From assembly GCF_016918565.1 (NCBI RefSeq), contig NZ_JAFFQD010000008.1:1-64000 (forward strand): 64,000 nt of DNA, in the 5' to 3' direction. Under the pieces are notes generated by a model. It did not search any database. It was given only the letters and a program-made list of their open reading frames with translations, and was not told where the DNA came from. Source of the DNA: Desulfogranum marinum (lineage in GTDB: Bacteria > Desulfobacterota > Desulfobulbia > Desulfobulbales > Desulfobulbaceae). This document shows positions 52,908-61,671 of this stretch, piece by piece. Each line of letters starts with the position of its first letter. The stretch's first letter is position 1. The position numbers were made by a program, and so were the translations under genes.

Positions 52908-54366
52908 GCAATCTGAACGGGCATCGTACACCGACCTTGCCCACCAGGGGCTCAAGAATGCCCCTCTGCAAAAGGGCCTGCGAGGCATTCAGCAACGATA
53001 TGGCCAAGGAGCCTTGCACATATGGGACTCTTTTGCAGATCCCAGCCTACGAAAAAGAGTTAAAGCAAAAAGAGAATCCACCCTCGCTCACCTCGATATT
53101 GTTTTGGAAGAACTGACAAAAAACATCGAACAACGGGGCGGCAATGTCTTTTTTGCCCCTACGGCCCAGGATGCGGTGAACTATGTGCTGGATCTCGCCT
53201 CAAAAAAAGAGGTACAGCGGGTTGTCAAAGGAAAATCGATGACTTCGGCAGAGATCGGAATGGATGAGGCCTTGGAACAGGCGGGAATCAAGGTGGTCGA
53301 AACAGATCTGGGAGAATATATTGTCCAACTCAACCAGGATACAGCCTCCCATATTATCGCTCCCTGTATCCATCTTGACCGAAAGCAGATCGGCCGTCTT
53401 TTTCACGAAAAATTGGACATTCCCTACACCGATGATCCACCAACCCTGACCCAGGAGGCCAGAAAAGCCCTGCGCAAAGAGCTCCTTTCTGCAGACATGG
53501 GTATAACCGGCTGCAACATTGCCTGCGCAGAAACCGGGCACATATCGCTGGTCTCCAACGAAGGAAACATCCGCATGGCGACAACCATGCCTAAAATCCA
53601 TGTAGCGTTGATGGGAATGGAACGGGTGGCAGCCACTTTGGACGAACATGCATCCCTTTTACAACTCCTGACCCGGGGGGCTGCTCTGCAAAAGTTGTCG
53701 ACCTATGTCAGTTTCCAGGGAGGACCGAGCGAAAAAGGTTCCCCTGACGGGCCGGAGGAATTTCACCTGGTGATTATCGACAACGGCCGCTCCAAGATTC
53801 TTGCCGATCCAGACTTTCAAGAGGTGCTGTCCTGCATTCGCTGCGGCGCCTGCCTCAACATCTGTCCCGTCTACGGACGCATTGGCGGCCATGCCTACAA
53901 CTCACCGTACAGCGGGCCCATAGGAGCAGTCATCACCCCACTGCTCCACGGAATAAACAACCATGCAGATCTGTGCAAGGGAGAGACCTTGTGCGGTGCC
54001 TGCAAAGAAGTGTGTCCTGTGGAGAATGATCTCCCCCGGATGCTCTCTGTCCTTCGCCATAAGCTGGCTTACGGTGATCCACAATGGAATGTTACCCCGC
54101 ATAACAAAAGCGAGCATCGTTTTTTCAGCCTCTGGAGCAGATTGGTCCGAACGCCAAAACTATATCACATCCTGATCAGGCTGAGCGGAGTACTACAGCG
54201 CCCCTTTCTAAGCAGAGACAACATGGTCTCCAAGCTACCAGGCAAATTCCATGGTTGGACCACCACAAGGGACCTGCCTCCGATTGCCGAATCTTCTTTC
54301 AGGCAAAAATGGCTACAAAACAAGATAGCTTCCAAGAACGTTGTCCGTAAGGGGCAAAAGGATTAG
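52900..54366 (+). CDS. lutB: Lactate utilisation Fe-S protein LutB
   Basis: The 488-aa protein has an N-terminal LUD domain (VLEELTKNIEQRGGNVFFAPT; SMTSAEIGMDEALEQAG; TGCNIACAETGHISLVSNEG) followed by two [4Fe-4S] ferredoxin motifs (CIRCGACLNICPVYG and CGACKEVCPVEND) and a basic C-terminal extension. The start at 52900 has GGAGG 5-6 nt upstream and overlaps the lutA stop. It links lactate oxidation to electron carriers. LutB and LutC genes abut (1-nt gap). Confidence 0.93.
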   Translation: MSKQSERASYTDLAHQGLKNAPLQKGLRGIQQRYGQGALHIWDSFADPSLRKRVKAKRESTLAHLDIVLEELTKNIEQRGGNVFFAPTAQDAVNYVLDLASKKEVQRVVKGKSMTSAEIGMDEALEQAGIKVVETDLGEYIVQLNQDTASHIIAPCIHLDRKQIGRLFHEKLDIPYTDDPPTLTQEARKALRKELLSADMGITGCNIACAETGHISLVSNEGNIRMATTMPKIHVALMGMERVAATLDEHASLLQLLTRGAALQKLSTYVSFQGGPSEKGSPDGPEEFHLVIIDNGRSKILADPDFQEVLSCIRCGACLNICPVYGRIGGHAYNSPYSGPIGAVITPLLHGINNHADLCKGETLCGACKEVCPVENDLPRMLSVLRHKLAYGDPQWNVTPHNKSEHRFFSLWSRLVRTPKLYHILIRLSGVLQRPFLSRDNMVSKLPGKFHGWTTTRDLPPIAESSFRQKWLQNKIASKNVVRKGQKD

Positions 54367-54367
54367 C

Positions 54368-55093
54368 ATGAACAACCACGAAATGTTTTTCAACAAACTA
54401 CATTCCATCTGCAGCCAAAATCAAGGACAAAGAACAGCGGCAACTTTTGCTGAACTGGCTGAGGCACACAAACAAATTGCCTGCCCGGTGACCGACAGCA
54501 GCGAGCCTATACAGCAAGACGTGGTTGCTCTTTTCCAGCACAACGCGACTCCACTCAACCTACATGTGCACCGCTGCTCCGATTGGCAGGACGCGGCTGC
54601 AACCATCGCAGCCATTGCCCAACAAGCCGGCCTGGAGTTCACCGCACAAAAGGAAATTATCGCCCACGACCACCCGGATCTTCGACAGTTGGACCTGGGA
54701 CCACTGCTTGCCAAACAGCGGATTCCATTCCATCTGACTAGCGGGAACGGGGCCGAGATACAAAAAAATACTCGCAACAGTTTCATCGGCATCACTGCAG
54801 CTGATTGGGGGGTGGCAGAGTCAGCTACCCTGATTCAACTCACGACTGAGGGGCGCCCAAGATCCACCTCCCTGGTTCCCTCCATCCACATTGGCGTGTT
54901 ACCGATAAACAGACTGCTCGCAACCCTGGAGCAGGCCTATGCCATGCTCATGAATATACCCTTGCCGGACTCTTTTGTCTTTATCTCGGGTCCGTCCAAG
55001 ACCGCAGACATTGAGGCCCACATGGTACACGGTGCCCACGGCCCCAAGGAAATGCATACCATCCTGGTTGATACGGAGGGAAAAGCAGTGTAA
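54368..55093 (+). CDS. lutC: Lactate utilisation protein LutC
   Basis: The 241-aa LUD-domain protein has ITAADWGVAESATLIQLTTEGRPRSTSLVPSIHI-like conserved segments and the C-terminal FISGPSKTADIEAHMVHGAHGP, diagnostic of LutC/YkgG. ATG 54368 with AAGGA about 6 nt upstream begins the mature protein; the longer frame from 54341 overlaps lutB. It completes lutABC. Confidence 0.92.
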   Translation: MNNHEMFFNKLHSICSQNQGQRTAATFAELAEAHKQIACPVTDSSEPIQQDVVALFQHNATPLNLHVHRCSDWQDAAATIAAIAQQAGLEFTAQKEIIAHDHPDLRQLDLGPLLAKQRIPFHLTSGNGAEIQKNTRNSFIGITAADWGVAESATLIQLTTEGRPRSTSLVPSIHIGVLPINRLLATLEQAYAMLMNIPLPDSFVFISGPSKTADIEAHMVHGAHGPKEMHTILVDTEGKAV

Positions 55094-55125
55094 TATATGG
55101 TCTTAACCTCAAAGGAGTCGCTGCT

Positions 55126-55911
55126 ATGAGCTTTCCCCTTCGAATGGTTTTACACATTTTCCTGCTTTACACTTTTCTTTCCTGTACGATATGGAGTACG
55201 TCTTCACGTGCTGCCGACACCTCCTCCCAGGCTCTTACCATTCTTGAACATGCCATAGACCACTGGCGAGGCACCAGCTCCATTGCCACCTTTTCCCTTA
55301 CCATCCATCGCCCCGACTTTGAACGTACAATGCGCATGAAAGGCTGGACAAAGGGGCGACAGAACGGCCTTTTTTTTGTCCTGGAACCTCCCAAAGACGC
55401 CGGCAACGGCACCCTTAAAAAGGGTCGGGAAATGTGGACCTACAATCCCAAAATCAACAGGGTCATCAAATTGCCGCCCTCGATGATGAGTCAATCCTGG
55501 ATGGGATCGGATTTCTCCAACAATGATCTTGCCAAATCCGACAGTGTGCTCGACGAATACACCCACCGCATTATTAGCGAGGAAATCATCAACGGCCTTA
55601 CCCATTATACCATAGAGGCCACTGCCAAAGAGGAAGCGCCTGTGGTGTGGGGCAAGCAGGAATTACTGGTACGCGAAGACGATATCCTACTCCGTCAATC
55701 GTTCTATGACGAAGATATGGTCTTGGTGAAGGAGATGATCGGCAGCGATATTATCTCACTCGACGACCGACTTTTTCCACGACGCTGGGAGATACGCCGG
55801 GCAAACAAGGCAGATCATTACACCCGGCTCGAATACCGTGATATTGTTTTTGATGTGGACATCAGCGACACCACCTTCTCTCTGATGAGCCTTAAACAAA
55901 AAGGACGCTGA
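55126..55911 (+). CDS. LolA-like outer-membrane lipid/lipoprotein carrier protein
   Basis: The 261-aa exported protein has a signal peptide (HIFLLYTFLSCTIWSTSSRA) followed by the 'outer membrane lipoprotein-sorting protein' fold: GTSSIATFSLTIHRPDFERTMRMKGWTKGRQNGLFFVLEP, EMWTYNPKINRVIKLPPSMM, WMGSDFSNNDLAK. A periplasmic half-barrel that carries a lipid. It begins the operon with two FtsX permeases, an ATPase and a barrel, and stands 2 nt from the first permease. Confidence 0.82.
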   Translation: MSFPLRMVLHIFLLYTFLSCTIWSTSSRAADTSSQALTILEHAIDHWRGTSSIATFSLTIHRPDFERTMRMKGWTKGRQNGLFFVLEPPKDAGNGTLKKGREMWTYNPKINRVIKLPPSMMSQSWMGSDFSNNDLAKSDSVLDEYTHRIISEEIINGLTHYTIEATAKEEAPVVWGKQELLVREDDILLRQSFYDEDMVLVKEMIGSDIISLDDRLFPRRWEIRRANKADHYTRLEYRDIVFDVDISDTTFSLMSLKQKGR

Positions 55912-55913
55912 AG

Positions 55914-57137
55914 ATGGGTGACATGATCCTGGCCTGGCGCAATGTGTGGCGCAACCCGAGAAGGTCCCTGCTGACCATTCTTGCCATCGTCTTTGCCGCC
56001 GTCCTCCTCGTCTTCATGCTCTCGTTTCAGTTCGGCTCCTACGAGGATATGATCAATGCAACCGTGCGACAAAGCACGGGCCACCTGCAAGTGCAGTCAC
56101 CTGGCTATCATGATCGCCAGGAAATGCACCTTGTGGTTGCCGACGCTCAACACCTTGTCGCTGAGATAGAGCCCATTAACGGGGTAAGCAACGTAGCCCT
56201 CCGTTCTGAGGCCTTTGCCCTGATGTCTGGGGAAAAGCGAAGCAGGGGAACAACCATCTTCGGCATCCAGCCGGAAAAAGAGAAAAAGGTCACCACCCTG
56301 CCCAGGCAAATCAAACAAGGACGATACCTTCAAAAGGGTGATCATGGCGTTGCCTTGATCGGTTCTCTGCTTGCCAAACGGCTCCAACTGACCATCGGCG
56401 ACGAATGCACCATGCTTGGTCAAGGTAAGGACGGCTCCATTGCCGCAGCCCTGTTTACCATCATCGGCATCTACACAACCGGTGTTGATGCCGTTGACCG
56501 GGCAACAGTTCACATCACCTTTGCTGACTTTAACCACATCTTTTTCATGGAAAAAGCTGCACACCGGGTCATCATCACCGCCGAGCACCTTGCAGACATT
56601 ACTCCCATTACCCAGGCCCTGCAAAGCAACCCAGCTTTCCGTTCGCTCACCATCCTCACCTGGGACAAGCTGGCACCAGGCCTCAGGCAATCCATGGAGC
56701 TTGATTTAATCAGCGGCATTATCATGTATATCATTTTGGTGGTGGTGGTTGCCTTTAGCGTGCTGAACACCTTTTTTATGGCTTTTTTTGAACGAACCAG
56801 AGAGTTCGGCGTTCTTCTTTCCATTGGTGCCAGGCCGGCTCGTCTGGTACGAATGATCCTGACAGAATCAATGCTCCTGACCTTCACCGGTATTGCGCTC
56901 GGCACGTTGATCGGTATAGGTCTCACCGTGTATTTCAGCCACCAGGGTATCAGCTTTGGAGATGGTGGTGAACTCCTGGCCCAATATGGATTTGAAGATC
57001 GTTTTTACCCCCGGCTTTCATGGATGTCCGCCTGCCTTGGCCCTGCCCTCCTGCTGATCATCACATTTTTCACAGCGCTTATTCCGGCACTGAAAGTACC
57101 TGACCTGAAACCGGTGGATGCGCTCAGGTCCTGTTAG
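55914..57137 (+). CDS. FtsX/LolE-type ABC permease, subunit 1
   Basis: The 407-aa protein has an N-terminal helix (PRRSLLTILAIVFAAVLLVFMLSF) and a large periplasmic domain (about residues 45-265). Three C-terminal helices follow (GIIMYIILVVVVAFSVLNTFFMAF; FTGIALGTLIGIGLTVYF; ACLGPALLLIITFFTALIPAL), the MacB/LolC/E topology. The family extracts substrates from the inner membrane. It partners with the next permease and the LolD-like ATPase. Confidence 0.87.
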   Translation: MGDMILAWRNVWRNPRRSLLTILAIVFAAVLLVFMLSFQFGSYEDMINATVRQSTGHLQVQSPGYHDRQEMHLVVADAQHLVAEIEPINGVSNVALRSEAFALMSGEKRSRGTTIFGIQPEKEKKVTTLPRQIKQGRYLQKGDHGVALIGSLLAKRLQLTIGDECTMLGQGKDGSIAAALFTIIGIYTTGVDAVDRATVHITFADFNHIFFMEKAAHRVIITAEHLADITPITQALQSNPAFRSLTILTWDKLAPGLRQSMELDLISGIIMYIILVVVVAFSVLNTFFMAFFERTREFGVLLSIGARPARLVRMILTESMLLTFTGIALGTLIGIGLTVYFSHQGISFGDGGELLAQYGFEDRFYPRLSWMSACLGPALLLIITFFTALIPALKVPDLKPVDALRSC

Positions 57138-57159
57138 ATACAATGTTTAGAGGAGATAT

Positions 57160-58398
57160 ATGTACATAATCCTGGCCTGGAGAAATCTCTGGAGAAACCG
57201 ACGCAGGACCTTAATCATCCTCACTGCGGTGATCATCGGCATCAGCAGCATGATCGTCATGGCAGCCTTTTCCAGAGGCACTGTCCAGGGCATGGTTTCT
57301 AATTCCATCAATAACCTGGTAGGGCATATAAAAATTGAGCATCAGCAACACCCTGCTGACCCGGCGATAGAACATCGTATTATTACCCCGGAAAAGCTAC
57401 TCCGTCAGATTACAGCAATGCTGCCGCCGGGATCAAGAGTTGTGCAACGCATTCGCGCCGACGCCATGCTCAGCACCAGCAGAGAACATGTTGGCCTGGT
57501 GCTGGTGGGGATTGATCCTGATTTGGAACAGGGCGTTTCATTCATCGGCAGACCGCCGGCGCAGGGCACGCTGTTTGGCAACCAAAACCAAGGCGGTATT
57601 ATCGTCGGCCGCAGCTTGCTCAAAAAAATAAACGGTAAACTGGGGCAAAAGGTGGTGATCACCTGCCAGGGGGCTGACGGCACCAATATTGCCAAAGCTT
57701 TTCGCATACAAGGCGTTTTTGCCACCGAGCTTGAAAGTACCGAACGAGCCTTTGCCTTTGTGCAGCTCCATACCATGCAACAAATGCTTGGTGTAGGCAA
57801 CGACATTACTGAAATAGCTATCCAGTTGCCTGACAATAACGGTAACCCGCCTGTTGACCTGGCAGCCACCACAGCTTTTCTCCAGGCAAATGTGAGCGAC
57901 AAACAGCTCCTTGCCAGAAACTGGCGACAAATGCTTCCCGCAATCAGCAGCTACCTTGAAATGTTTGATGGCTTTATGCTGATTTGGTATCTTATCGTGT
58001 TCCTGGCTATGGCCTTTGGCCTGGTAAACACCATGCTCATGGCAGTTTACGAGCGGATGCGGGAGTTTGGCCTGCTACAGGCCCTTGGCATGCGACCGGG
58101 ATGCATCATTAAGATGGTTATGAGCGAGCTGTTGCTGCTGCTCACCTTTGGTTGCAGCATTTCCAGTGTAGCGGCCTTCATAACCGTACACTTTTTTTTC
58201 TCTTCCGGTATTGATCTCGCAATTTTCGCAGAAGGAGCAGAATTCTGGGGTATCAGCAGAATAATTTACCCATTGCTGACGTCTTGGGACATTATTGCCG
58301 CCAACAGTGTGGTGTTGTTGCTGGGCATGTTCACCGGCCTGTATCCAGCACTTCGGGCTACAAAATTTTCACCGGTACAAACCATGCGGCACGTATGA
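57160..58398 (+). CDS. FtsX/LolE-type ABC permease, subunit 2
   Basis: The 412-aa permease has the same plan as subunit 1 (WRNLWRNRRRTLIILTAVIIGI; a periplasmic domain about 45-265; LIWYLIVFLAMAFGLVNTMLMAVYERMREFGLLQALG; C-terminal LYPALRATKFSPVQTM). It probably forms a heterodimer with subunit 1. GAGGAG is upstream of ATG. A repeat element of 118 bp follows and separates it from the ATPase gene. Confidence 0.87.
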   Translation: MYIILAWRNLWRNRRRTLIILTAVIIGISSMIVMAAFSRGTVQGMVSNSINNLVGHIKIEHQQHPADPAIEHRIITPEKLLRQITAMLPPGSRVVQRIRADAMLSTSREHVGLVLVGIDPDLEQGVSFIGRPPAQGTLFGNQNQGGIIVGRSLLKKINGKLGQKVVITCQGADGTNIAKAFRIQGVFATELESTERAFAFVQLHTMQQMLGVGNDITEIAIQLPDNNGNPPVDLAATTAFLQANVSDKQLLARNWRQMLPAISSYLEMFDGFMLIWYLIVFLAMAFGLVNTMLMAVYERMREFGLLQALGMRPGCIIKMVMSELLLLLTFGCSISSVAAFITVHFFFSSGIDLAIFAEGAEFWGISRIIYPLLTSWDIIAANSVVLLLGMFTGLYPALRATKFSPVQTMRHV

Positions 58399-58416
58399 GC
58401 CTGTTGTTTTACTGCC

Positions 58417-58534
58417 TTTTCGCCCAATCTCTCGGAGTCTATCGCTTACCTCGTTATGATGAAAAAATAATCCTCGGAATATCAAATATATGCCTGTGGT
58501 TATTTTTTCATCATGCCTCGACCTTGAACGAAAA
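58417..58534 (+). repeat. Family-A element inside the lol-like operon
   Basis: Inverted ends TTTTCGCCCAA (58417-58427) and TTGAACGAAAA (58524-58534). The core CGGAGTCTATCGCTTACCT is at 58433-58451. A perfect 15-bp stem (ATGATGAAAAAATAA at 58456-58470 with TTATTTTTTCATCAT at 58500-58514) follows. The degenerate copy at 33661-33807 aligns with it. It lies between permease 2 and the ATPase gene. Confidence 0.75.
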
Positions 58535-58599
58535 TTCTAGTAAATCAACAGACTCATTTATAAGCACGCTTCCGGAACATTCACCACAGGAATCATTTA

Positions 58600-59283
58600 A
58601 TGGCGATCGTAACAGTCAACAATGTCAGTAGGATTTACCATCAGGGAAAAACCGAATTCAAAGCCCTTGATGATGTTTCCCTGACCATTAACAAAGGAGA
58701 GTTTACAGCCCTTGCCGGCCCTTCAGGGAGCGGAAAAACCACCCTGCTCAACCTTATAGGCGGCATAGATACAGCTGACAAGGGAACCATCCTTCTCGAC
58801 GGACAAGATCTCAGCAGTTTGAAAAAAGGCGAGCTTGCCGACCTGCGTCTCCAGGACATTGGTTTTGTCTTTCAGTCCTTTAACCTGATACCGGTATTAA
58901 CCGCCGCTGAAAACGTTGAATACATCCTCCGCTTGCAAAAAATCCCCTCATCCATACGCAGACAAAAAGTAAAAGCCATTCTCGCAGATGTAGGGCTTGC
59001 CGACAAGGCCGACCAGCGTCCCAGCGAGCTTTCCGGTGGACAGCAGCAGCGGATTGCGGTAGCCAGAGCAGTGGTTGCCTCCCCTGCCATCGTTCTGGCA
59101 GATGAGCCGACCGCCAACCTGGATTCGGTAACCGGGCAAAAACTGCTTGACCTGATGCAGCAAATGAACACCGACAAGCAGGTAACCTTTGTTTTTGCAA
59201 CCCATGACAAGATGGTCATGGACTATGCGCGCAGGGTTATCACCCTAAAAGATGGCCGCATTGCAGATGACATCCGCAAGTAA
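58600..59283 (+). CDS. LolD/MacB-type ABC ATPase
   Basis: The 227-aa ATPase has Walker A GPSGSGKTT, Q-loop FVFQSFNLIPVLTAAENVEY, signature [14 protein letters not shown] and Walker B IVLADEPTANLDS, as in LolD and MacB-type ATPases. It powers the two FtsX permeases upstream. It overlaps the barrel gene at the 3' end by 17 nt. Confidence 0.9.
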   Translation: MAIVTVNNVSRIYHQGKTEFKALDDVSLTINKGEFTALAGPSGSGKTTLLNLIGGIDTADKGTILLDGQDLSSLKKGELADLRLQDIGFVFQSFNLIPVLTAAENVEYILRLQKIPSSIRRQKVKAILADVGLADKADQRPSELSGGQQQRIAVARAVVASPAIVLADEPTANLDSVTGQKLLDLMQQMNTDKQVTFVFATHDKMVMDYARRVITLKDGRIADDIRK

Positions 59284-60553
59284 TTGGCTGCTGCCGGCAA
59301 TCGGCCTGGTATTGCTGCCCCTGACTGCATTGCCTTTCAACGCCTGGGCGGAGCTTACCTGGCAAGGACAATTACGAGCTCAAGGAGTTGCCTCTTTGCG
59401 GGATGGAGAGGACGCTCTTTCCCAAAACGAGGACCAACACTCCTTTATTGATGGAGCTCTGGACGGCAGGCTCAATCTGCAGTACCAGGCAACGCCCTCT
59501 TTCTTTATGGAATGTAGTTATGAGGCCGCCATAGGGGGCGGGCAGACCAGACGTGCTCTCCAGGCACTGGACGCACCCTCTGGTTCGCCCTTTTCCACGG
59601 CCTCATCCTATCCCGACGACAGTCGTCAGCTGTTTTCTTTAACCGGTCTTCTCAAAGAAGACAGCGATGTTATTGCCTACCAGCGACTGGACCGCTTGTT
59701 TGCAGTGCTACAAACAGATATTGGCAGTTTTTCATTGGGCAGGCAAGCGCTTACCTGGGGAAACGGCATGCTGTTTAATCCTGCTGACCTGGTCAACCCT
59801 TTTGCTCCGTCCGACATTATCCGTGACTATAAAGTCGGCAGTGATATGGCTCTTTATCAGGTAACCACGAACCGCATAAACGACATCCAGCTTGCCGTTG
59901 TTCCCCGGCGGGATGAAGAGACCGGAGAAGTTGAGACCAGTACGTCTACGGCTGGGGTAAAACTCAAGTTTACTGCTTTAGAAAACGATATAGACCTGTA
60001 TCTCATGCGCAATTATGAGGATACTGTTTATGGCCTGGGAATAAATCGCTTCCTGGGCAGTGCCCTGTTCCGTTCGGATATTATTGTGACCGATGCAGGC
60101 GACCAGGCAGGCACCTATCTATCGGCGGTCGCCAACCTGGATTATTCGTGGACCTGGGCCTCAAAAAACTGGTACGGTCTGCTGGAAATCTATTACAATG
60201 GCCTGGGCCATGATACCCCACAGGAAGCATTCCAGGATCCAGCAACCCTGGAGCGTCTTGCTCGTGGCGATCTTTTTGCCACTGGTCGTTGGTACATCGA
60301 CGGCATGCTCCAATATGAGGTACACCCTCTGATACACCTTTATGCCTCAGCAATAGTCAACCTGGATGACACCTCTTTTCTGCTGCAGCCCAGAGTTGAC
60401 TGGAGCATTACCTCGTCCCTGCAACTGCTTGGCGGGTGCAACATCCCAGTTGGGAGTGCAAACAGTGAATATGGCTCCATTACCTTTGACGATTCTCAAA
60501 TTACCACAACCCGTCCGACCCAACTCTACCTGATCCTTACCTGGTATTTCTAA
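59267..60553 (+). CDS. Outer-membrane beta-barrel protein (DUF1302-like)
   Basis: The 428-aa protein has a signal peptide (WLLPAIGLVLLPLTALPFNAWA) and a C-terminus ending in aromatic Phe (LYLILTWYF), typical of outer-membrane barrels. The segment FSLGRQALTWGNGMLFNPADLVNPFAPSD resembles DUF1302/TonB-independent barrels. Strands alternate throughout (LNLQYQATPSFFMECSYEA; WYGLLEIYYNGLG). It starts inside the LolD-like gene (ATG 59267; 59252 possible). As last gene of the operon it could be the outer-membrane acceptor of the transported lipid (inference). Confidence 0.75.
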   Translation: MTSASNWLLPAIGLVLLPLTALPFNAWAELTWQGQLRAQGVASLRDGEDALSQNEDQHSFIDGALDGRLNLQYQATPSFFMECSYEAAIGGGQTRRALQALDAPSGSPFSTASSYPDDSRQLFSLTGLLKEDSDVIAYQRLDRLFAVLQTDIGSFSLGRQALTWGNGMLFNPADLVNPFAPSDIIRDYKVGSDMALYQVTTNRINDIQLAVVPRRDEETGEVETSTSTAGVKLKFTALENDIDLYLMRNYEDTVYGLGINRFLGSALFRSDIIVTDAGDQAGTYLSAVANLDYSWTWASKNWYGLLEIYYNGLGHDTPQEAFQDPATLERLARGDLFATGRWYIDGMLQYEVHPLIHLYASAIVNLDDTSFLLQPRVDWSITSSLQLLGGCNIPVGSANSEYGSITFDDSQITTTRPTQLYLILTWYF

Positions 60554-60624
60554 GCAATGGTCGTTACAGTAGCAGACAGTCTTTTTCGTTCCTTTTGATA
60601 GACCCTTCACAACGAGTGAGCACT

Positions 60625-61281
60625 ATGACAATGATACCTCTGGTAGGCTTCATCGGCTGGCATAATTCAGGAAAAACAACTTTGGCAAGCAAGGTGGTTA
60701 AACACCTCACCACTCGTGGACTTGCGGTTGGTGTTATAAAATCGACCAAAGACATTGGGATCGCCTCCGACACTCCCGGCACGGATACCCATACGTATGC
60801 AATGGCAGGAGCTGCCGGTGTTGCCTTGGCTGCTCCGGATCAACTGGTAGTACGTACGGCAAAACCTGATCTTAATCTCCATGTCCTGGCTGGAATCTAT
60901 TTCAGCTCAATGGATATTGTGATCGTCGAAGGCTTCAAACACACCTCTCCTGTACCCAAAATTGAGGTGCACCGACAAGGGAATGATTTCCTCTATTCCC
61001 AGGTGGACAATGTCATCGCCCTGGTCGGTGATGCCCAGGTGCAAGGCATCCTTCACTTTGATGCTGACCAGAGTGAAGAATTGGCAACCATGATTGAAGA
61101 AAGATTCTGCAAGCAAAACCCAAAAATCACCAACCAATGTAGAGTAACACTTGCCGGCAAAGAAGTTGAATTACCGCCGGCCCTGGAACAGACCATCCTC
61201 CAGTCTCTGTTTGGCTGGGCTCAGGCAAACGACCTAATGTGGCAAGAGGAAAAAACTCATATCAATATAGAAGTTTCCTGA
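60625..61281 (+). CDS. mobB: Molybdopterin-guanine dinucleotide biosynthesis protein B
   Basis: The 218-aa GTP-binding protein has Walker A GWHNSGKTTLASKVV, KSTKDIGIASDTPGTDTHTYAMAGAAGVALA and IVIVEGFKHTSPVPKIEVHR, characteristic of MobB. The C-terminal half (about 145-218) is longer than the E. coli protein and of unknown role. It supports MobA in making the molybdenum-bis-MGD cofactor used by formate dehydrogenases and related enzymes. ATG 60625 is preferred over TTG 60595, weak GAG ribosome binding site. Confidence 0.88.
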   Translation: MTMIPLVGFIGWHNSGKTTLASKVVKHLTTRGLAVGVIKSTKDIGIASDTPGTDTHTYAMAGAAGVALAAPDQLVVRTAKPDLNLHVLAGIYFSSMDIVIVEGFKHTSPVPKIEVHRQGNDFLYSQVDNVIALVGDAQVQGILHFDADQSEELATMIEERFCKQNPKITNQCRVTLAGKEVELPPALEQTILQSLFGWAQANDLMWQEEKTHINIEVS

Positions 61282-61363
61282 TCTAAAAAAGTGAAAAAAC
61301 CAATGCTGCCAAAAGACTGACAGGCATTATCTACTATTAATAGGGCTTTCCAACTCGTTAAAA

Positions 61364-61636
61364 TTACGATCTAGGTTTATGCTTTTTCTTCATCCGACTA
61401 TAGCGAAACCAGAATCCAGCCACAGCAAGGCCGACGCCCACCGCAATAACGCCATATTTAACGATATCGACATCAATGGCCCGACTGGCAACTACTATCA
61501 GCAGAACACCGAGGATGATCAGCAGCCAGTCGGTGATGATATGAAAAATATTATTTACGGTCTCTATTAAAGAAGCCAATTTTTGCTCTCCACTTTTATG
61601 GAGTTTACTTGGTGGTAGATATTCAACGAATCTCAC
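61364..61636 (-). CDS. Small two-helix membrane protein
   Basis: The 90-aa protein has two hydrophobic helices (IITDWLLIILGVLLIVVAS; YGVIAVGVGLAVAGFWFRY) and a basic tail (RMKKKHKPRS). GTG at 61636 and a TTG at 61579 (GGAG 8 nt upstream) are both possible starts. No known family. It converges with mobB, 82 nt apart. Confidence 0.5.
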   Translation of the reverse strand: MRFVEYLPPSKLHKSGEQKLASLIETVNNIFHIITDWLLIILGVLLIVVASRAIDVDIVKYGVIAVGVGLAVAGFWFRYSRMKKKHKPRS

Positions 61637-61671
61637 CTTAACCTTGATCTGTAACTGTTGAGTAAAGCTCT

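Noticed and set aside
59746-59760. GCGCTTACCT-like match inside the barrel gene
   Set aside because: It is in coding sequence and lacks the CGGAGTCT half; a chance partial match to the family-A core.
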